Source of the DNA: Triplophysa rosa
Lineage: Eukaryota > Chordata > Actinopteri > Cypriniformes > Nemacheilidae
Reading direction: 5' to 3'
Assembly: GCF_024868665.1 (NCBI RefSeq)
Contig: NC_079901.1
Span: forward strand, 488,397 to 552,396
DNA length: 64,000 bases
Position 1 is the first letter of the stretch. Each line of letters opens with the position of its first letter. The translations under genes were made by a program, and so were the position numbers. Shown here one piece after another: positions 58,056 to 64,000 of this stretch. Under the pieces are notes generated by a model. It searched no databases. It saw only the letters and a list, made by a program, of their open reading frames with translations, and was not told the origin of the DNA.

Positions 58056-59327
58056 CTAATCGCCTCCGTCTGCTTCTTCACTGTCGAGAACTGCGAACTG
58101 AGCGAAGTCCTCGACAGTGTCACCAAACAGCCCACCCTGCGCAATGGGCGCGTCGAGAAAGCGGACTTTCTCGGCGTCGCTCATCTGCGCAAGGTTGAGC
58201 CAGAGATGCCTCTCCTGGACGACCATGGTGGACATCGCCCGACCCAGGGCCCGCGCGGTCACCTTGGTCGCCCTTAGAGCGAGGTCGGTGGCGGTGCGGA
58301 GTTCCTGCATTAACCCCGGGTCGGTCTTACCCTCGTGGATCTCTTTCAACGCCTTGGCCTGATGGACCTGCAGGATGGGCATGGCGTGGAGAGAGGAGGC
58401 AGCTTGGCCCGCAGCAGTGTAGGCCTTCGACACCAGCGATGCCGAAGTCCTACATGCCTTGAACGGGAGTTACGGTCGACCTCTCCAGGTGGACGCCGCC
58501 TGCGGGCACAGGTGCACCGCGACTGCACGTTCCACCTCGGGCACGTCGACGTAACCCCTAGCTGCCCCACCATCAAGGGAAGAGAGAGCGACGGAACCGG
58601 TCTGATGTGTACGCGCCGAGAAGGGGGCGTTCCACATCTTCGTCAGTTCCTCATGCACTTCCGGGAAGAATGGAACCGGGGTTGGGCGCGGCTTGGAGTC
58701 GCGCTCAGAGCCCAAGAACCACGTGTCCAACCGTGAGCGCTGGGGGAGAGGCACCGGAGTGCACTCTAACCCAATGCACACGGCGGCCCGGGAAAGCATG
58801 GCCGACATCTCGACATCCGCTTCCTCCTGAGCTCGTCCCCCCTTGGGGGGGAGCTGCAGAGAGTCGTCGGGATCGGATGCCAGCAATTCGCTCTCCGATG
58901 CTGCGATAGACATCTCATCATCATCACGCATCGTGTCCGAATACGTGAAGGAGGACGCTGACGGTGTGGCACTGCCTGCTAGGGAATGGTGAGGCGAGCA
59001 AGACGGGGTGCGAGCAGTCCGCGAGCACTTGGCTGACGGATTAGCGCTCGCAGAAACCCCCATATCACCCTCGCAGCTCGCCTTGGCAAACGGAATGGCC
59101 TTAGCCATCCTCGTCACAGCCCGGGAAGCATGCGAGGTGGTGGCTGGTTCTCGGGAGAAGACAGCCACCCGTGACCGCAACGTCTCTATGACCATCTGCC
59201 CGCAGTGCGGGCAAGATGAGTCCACGAAGGCTGCCTCAGCGTGTTGGACCCCCAAACACCTGACACAGACATCATGCTTGTCCCCTTCCTCGATGAGGAC
59301 ACCGCACCCACGAGAACAGCGGGACAT
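58056..59327 (-). pseudogene. DIRS copy C gag with one in-frame stop
   Basis: The ATG at 59327 (MSRCSRGCGVLIEEGDKHD) opens 285 codons. After one TAA near 58470 the same frame stays open to 58056, so about 424 codons in total. The N-terminus has a likely zinc-binding set (CSRGC, VCVRCLGVQH, CPHCGQM). A Ser-rich middle and an acidic stretch (EEADVEMSAML) follow. The C-terminal part is helical and conserved with copy B (AYTAAGQAA, LWLNLAQMSDAEKVRFLD). It would be the structural nucleic-acid-binding protein. Only the stop separates it from an intact frame. Confidence 0.82.
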
Positions 59328-59543
59328 GCCGCGCTGGAGAAATTAGCTCTTTTAGAAATGAGAGCTTTAGAAAGAGCTCGAACACCTCTGGAACCGCCGA
59401 GACGCCCAGGGGAAGTCGCTGCAGACAGTCCACTGCACCACGTCGTAGAACCGGCAATGTAAAAGTTTTTTGCTAAGTAGAAAGAGATCTTCATCAGCGA
59501 AGGCTCCGAAGAACAAAAGGTGAATGAATGATATACGCCGTCT

Positions 59544-59620
59544 CCCTTTTATACCCGGATGTCCGGGGCGGAGTCCGGCATGCAAATTTCATTTGCCAAT
59601 TTTCATTGGCCTTTTCTAAG
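59544..59620 (-). promoter_or_regulatory. DIRS copy C core promoter
   Basis: On the - strand there are CCAAT boxes (about 59595-59612), the octamer ATTTGCAT (59580-59587) and TATAAAAGGG (59544-59553), placed as in copy B and S1-S3. The gag ATG lies about 220 bp downstream. Confidence 0.75.
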
Positions 59621-59699
59621 TAGTCGGAAGCGATTGGTTCTCAGGGACGAACCCCATCTGTCGGTTCGACACAACGTCGAGAGACCGACAGAAAGGGAA

Positions 59700-59913
59700 T
59701 CAAAGTTTCACATCCCAGGAGAAGCAATAGAGCGCCGATTCCGCCAATGCATGATCTCTACCTGCTGCCTGTCCGCTTCACCAGCAGGTGGTGCAAGGCG
59801 CTTCTGACGAAGACCAAAGCAAGAAATGCAGATACTTTTTATATGTTTGCAGCACAGTCCACTCATCTGCTCGATTAAGTGAATTTATTTGATCTCATAG
59901 ATCTCTTCTTATG
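59700..59913 (+). repeat. Left foldback arm, inner part
   Basis: Inverse of 62320-62560. It starts TCAAAGTTTCACATCCC immediately after the DIRS end. Confidence 0.85.
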
Positions 59914-61957
59914 CATCATCAACATCAGAAATAATAGGTTTCCTGCTCTGGCTAGAAGGAATTAAGTTATTTTTTACTTCAGCACATCGTGTTCACATAA
60001 ATACATCATCAGCATTTACAGGACATGTATTGTGTTTGAAGCGGTCAAATAACTGAGATCTCAACTAGGAGCTTATTGACAAATGCTCTGATTTTAACGT
60101 ACTCTCCCATGTGCTTCTGTTTATATGACGTAGCTGCAATCTCAATAAACATTCTTTTTATTTTCCTTGCATGATCTTGTTTTAATTTGAGACTCTCAGA
60201 AAATGCTGAATGTTGTGGAATTGTGGAAACGTTCATATGTTAATACGAGACAGAAAAACTGATATTTTAGCCAAGCGAACTTCTTGAGCAGGCCAGATAA
60301 AATAGACCAGATAAAAATAGACAGCACTTTCTTTAGAACCCGACTAAACCCAAAACGTCTTGTGCAGCCAAGCAAGATACCTCACAGCGTTAGGATCTAT
60401 ACAGCTGTAAGATGGTTTTTAAGCGCAAAGATAAAAACTTTTGTTGCATGCTGTGTGCGTTTCCCAATAATGTGCCACACACGAACATGCGAGTATGACT
60501 ACACGCTAATTGCTTGAGTTGCTGTCTGTTCATTAAATGCTAAAATGTCAATCACTCACGGTATATTAACCTAATTATGTCTTGTAAAGTTTGGCGTAAC
60601 ACATATTTGTTGTTTACCTAACCATAAAATGTAATTAATTTGTGTCTTTCGGGGCGATTGGTAAAAGCACATTCATTATAAATGACCAGAGACCCGATGC
60701 CATATCGGACACGACCTGTGCCCAAGGCATATTTTGTCAACGTTTTAGACCCGAAGCCGCTGGGACACACGAGGACCTCTCTAGCATACACCTCAACGCA
60801 AGTCAGTTTGCATGGCCGAGCAGTGAGAAATATATTTAATTACTGGTCAGAAAACAATATGAGTGCTCCATGGCAATATACACAACTATCTGTAGATGTT
60901 GCTGTTTGGCGCATTGTATTTCGTATACTTTTATATTAGGCTATAGTCTTTCTTTTTAATTAGCTTACCCAATACTAATATAACATATCAAAACGAAATT
61001 ACGATTTAGTATAATAATTTTTAATCTATATGCTCACATAATAAGTCAACATATTGTTAAATTTATGCATTTTAAATGACAGAAATACACTGAAACCACG
61101 TTGGAGAAAGCACGTAATGTACGTGTCTCATGTGTACAGTTCAGTTAAATGATCAAATTTACCCTCTTTAAACTTATGCTAAACATTTAGCTGAATATCC
61201 ACAACATGTATGGTGGCATGGTGGAACAAAAACGTTATAAGCTTGCAAGATTTGCTAAGTGCCTTTAGCCTAGCCCTACACTGTCCCTTTAGCGTCCACG
61301 GACCACGCCATCACGGCCGGTGTACCATGCTAAAACGCTTAATGTTGCTTAATCTTCAGACCAGATGATTAGTATAGCCTACACCTTTTTAATAACCGTA
61401 GGCTACAGAAATGCGGAAGAGCCCTAAATATGAATGCAAAAAGCACAAAATAAGAATTTTAGCATGTCCCGCCGTATTTCTCACATAATACCAGAACTAG
61501 GTATAGGTGTCTTTATTGTTGCAGTATTTCAGTTTGTTCTTTCATTCATTCGTTCATACAATAGGATATAATTGGCTTTATTTTGTTTGCGTTCTAAGAT
61601 TTCAGATGAAAAGTATAGGCATAATTATGTCCATTGATATTTCTCTTTTAAGTGGTGTAGTTATTCGTTTGTTTAAGTTACATTTATATCCTACATTTAA
61701 TAAATATTTTACAATTACGTTTTTAAGAAAAGATTTAAGATTATTTTACGTTTTGATGAAAAATTGTTCATGGCTTGTTCTTACATCTGTTTGCACTACT
61801 ATTTCAGTTAGCCTGTCATTCAAATAGCTTCATGCAATTAGCTTATTTTATTCAAACACAGTATGATTCAGTAATTCACTGTAACATACAATTTTCTCAT
61901 CCTCGAAACTCAAACCATTATTTGATGACTTAAGATCGTGCTTATCAAAAGCACGAT
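59914..61957. other. Interior of foldback element, no gene recognised
   Basis: AT-rich with short frames only. The most protein-like, 60682-60939 (+ strand), has no known domain. Confidence 0.4.
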
Positions 61958-62139
61958 TTTATGTTTGTATTTGGCGAGCTACAGAAATTATCTTTTGCGT
62001 GCATATGATACGCATGTGTTTTGCGTGCACTTTTTATGTACATACCAACTTAACCCACACCGTCTTAACCAACGGGGTAATCATATGCACGTAAAAAGTA
62101 ATGAATGCGTATAAATAGCAAGCCAAATACAAACATAAA
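61958..62139. mobile_element. Palindromic MITE-like repeat
   Basis: TTTATGTTTGTATTTGGC and its exact complement end a 182-bp segment with further internal symmetry (TATGATACGCATG / TGCACGTAAAAAGT). Superfamily unclear. Confidence 0.7.
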
Positions 62140-62319
62140 CTCTTACTATAGATAGGCAGTACTAGTAGATCGGGTAGGATATTTAAATAATTAAATTAAT
62201 ATTATAAATGTATGACTAGTCCACTGATTCCAGGCCACCTGGAATTGTCCCCGTGCTCCATGTCCGTTCCAGGGCTGATAGTGGTGAGCTAAGCTGCCAG
62301 TACAAGAAACAATACTTTT

Positions 62320-62832
62320 TTTCTTGATGATGCATAAGAGGAGATCTATGAGATCAAATAAATTCACTTAATCGAGCAGATGAGTGGACTGTGCTGCAAA
62401 CATATAAAAAGTATCTGTATTTCTTGCTTTGGTCTTCGTCAGAAGCGACTTGCACCACCTGCTGGTGAAGCGGTCAGGCAGCAGGTAGAGATCAAGCATT
62501 GGCGGAATCGGCGCTCTATTGCTTCTCCTGGGATTCCCGGATGTGAAACTTTGAATTTCAAGTCGAATTTGAACCACTGAATTTGTGGAAGCGAATTTTT
62601 AAACCGAAATAATATGGACTGAAAATTGTCTGTTGAATATTAAAGGTTGTATTTTACAACAAGTTGAATTTTTTAACGAAATTTAAAAGGTGAATTTTGA
62701 TTATTGAATTTTTAAACGGTGAAACTGTGTGTGAAATTTTTTGCACTGTTAATACAATGCATCTTTTTTTCAGTTAGTGCCATTCAGCACGTCTTTTTGC
62801 TTCAAACACATTTGTCTCTATTTTACTTCCAT
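62320..62832 (-). repeat. Right foldback arm (uninterrupted)
   Basis: Inverse copy of the left arm. It preserves the sequence across the DIRS insertion point (complement of GAAATTCAAAG near 62551-62561). Confidence 0.85.
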
Positions 62833-64000
62833 ATTCATTTCAAATAGAATACATTTGGAAAGAAAAGGTAAATCATTTTCCACCTCATTCATTCCTTTTG
62901 TGCAGTTTGACTGCACATCAATACAGTTTTTCTGTGTCTTAGTGTATATATTCATGACCGCGTCATCATGAGATTTTATGGTTTTTATTATCACTGTGTT
63001 TTCTCATGGTGTTCTTACAGTGTCTGGCGATGAAAACCAGCTTTAGATGGAACAAAACTCACATTATTTTCTGTCTCATGATCAAACCTCTCTCATGACA
63101 ACTCTTCAAACCATAAAGTTTTGACATGTCTTTCTGCACTTTTACTGCGATGTTCATTGACTGACACAGACAGATCTCTCTTTTTCACTGTGTGTGTCCG
63201 AGGCTGTGGATTTGTTGTCTTCTGTGTGTCGGATGAAATTGTTGTATTTTTAGAAATAAATAAAACAATTGTTCTACCTTAAGCTTTTTCCTATTCATTT
63301 CCTATTACTGGTCATTTCTTTGTGCCGTCTGTTGCTGTTTACTACCGCTTGCAATCACTGAATGAAGCCAGATTTGATTTATTTTATTAAATTTGCCAAT
63401 CCAGCAAAAGTCTCTAATCTTAAAGCATGCTTATAGAGTAAATGATTTTTATTCAGTATTACCAAGCAGTCAAAATGGACCCAACGAGCTTATGAGGGTC
63501 AAAGTAAACGAGTTTAGGGCGAGAGAGGAGGGAATGAACAGAGACTGTGCATGTGTGGGTGGGCACTGCTTCTTCACCCACTGCTACATAATGACTCACT
63601 TTTAGTCAAGGTAGAAACTACAGTCCTCCACACAGATGTTAAAGATATCCCCATTACTCTTGCTTGCTCTCTCTGTCTGCCCGACTACTCTTTTGTCATG
63701 AAGACCAGTTTTGCAGGATGCGCTTTCAGTTTCTCTTCAATTTTTAAAGATCCTCTGAGGACAACAGAAAAAGAGCCATTTGAAAAGGCTTTTAATGGAA
63801 AAGAGAAATGAGGTGCACTCTCCAAAGGTTTAAATGACTCAGCTGAAAGCAAAACTCTCCTTAAATTTCTTGTTCTAAAAGCCCATCCACTCCGAGTAGA
63901 GCATCGTGTCGTGTGCTTTATATAAGGCATCATGCCGGCAACATTGACCCAAATGTTGTTGAATGATGAAGAAATGACATTCTTCTCGTATTGGCAACAT
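62833..64000. other. Intronic DNA to window end, nothing recognised
   Basis: AT-rich, short frames only, and no further reelin exon. Confidence 0.4.

Larger units (their letters stand above)
53828..59699 (-). mobile_element. DIRS-like retrotransposon copy C, best preserved
   Basis: A 5.87 kb unit with terminal inverted repeats (53828-53879 and 59648-59699). On the - strand it has promoter, gag, a 680-codon RT/RNase H/methyltransferase-like ORF and an overlapping tyrosine-recombinase ORF. A recombinase in place of a DDE integrase, inverted termini and no target duplication define the DIRS order. The insertion interrupts the left foldback arm between AAAT (53499) and TCAAAG (59700). The intact right arm shows this is the original unbroken sequence. 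It lies antisense to reln in intron 2. Confidence 0.92.
53161..62832. mobile_element. Foldback (long inverted-repeat) element split by a DIRS insertion
   Basis: The left arm is 53161-53499 joined to 59700-59913. The right arm is 62320-62832 in inverse orientation, about 90% alike by eye. The arms begin ATGGAAGTAAAATAGAGAC and are about 500 bp. The left arm has an extra 64-bp stretch at about 53253-53316. The 2.4 kb between the arms (59914-62319) shows no transposase. The superfamily is unknown and no target duplication is evident. An inverted pair of the same repeat is an alternative explanation. Confidence 0.7.

Overview
This window is vertebrate genomic DNA, most likely from a teleost fish and perhaps a cyprinid. 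The only host gene I can support is reelin (reln), on the + strand. Exon 1 (15858-16104) encodes the signal peptide and the start of the reelin domain. Exon 2 (32691-32798) continues it in the correct phase across a 16.6 kb intron. Intron 2 runs off the right edge, more than 31 kb further. The teleost call rests on the reelin sequence together with DIRS-type tyrosine-recombinase retrotransposons, L2-like LINEs, hAT/Harbinger-type MITEs and a tRNA-derived SINE. The species call is inference.

Layout. Bases 1-9653, upstream of reln, hold an array of DIRS-like units: copy A (cut by the window edge), copy B, and two short non-autonomous units (S1, S2). Each unit is separated from the next by a 26-bp quasi-palindromic linker. 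From 9654 to 15857 lie a palindromic MITE and a long repeat with a minisatellite (Helentron-like ends), then purine-rich DNA leading to reln exon 1. Intron 1 (16105-32690) carries GT microsatellites, a hAT element with perfect 8-bp target duplications, a TTAA-flanked MITE, a hAT-like inverted-repeat element, a Harbinger-type MITE, an L2 remnant and a tRNA-derived SINE.

Intron 2 (32799 to the end) holds a second copy of the Helentron-like repeat and another hAT element. It also has a Tc1/IS630-like transposon with matching TIRs, TA duplications and a decayed intron-containing transposase. Further right are L2 fragments, a 3 kb L2-like LINE on the - strand whose 5' end abuts a DIRS-type terminus, and an inverted-repeat (foldback) element at 53161-62832. 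The left arm of that foldback is split by DIRS copy C (53500-59699, - strand), the best preserved copy here. C has an uninterrupted 680-codon RT/RNase H/methyltransferase-like ORF. Its gag and recombinase frames each carry a stop, and its recombinase HxxR motif has lost the arginine.

The most unusual structure is the DIRS terminal architecture. All units end TTCCCT.../...AGGGAA and are joined by 26-bp linkers containing GGTTAC-N4-GTAACC with a variable N4. Linker plus short-unit terminus can fold into a three-way junction. The foldback's intact right arm gives the empty site for C and shows precise insertion with no target-site duplication.
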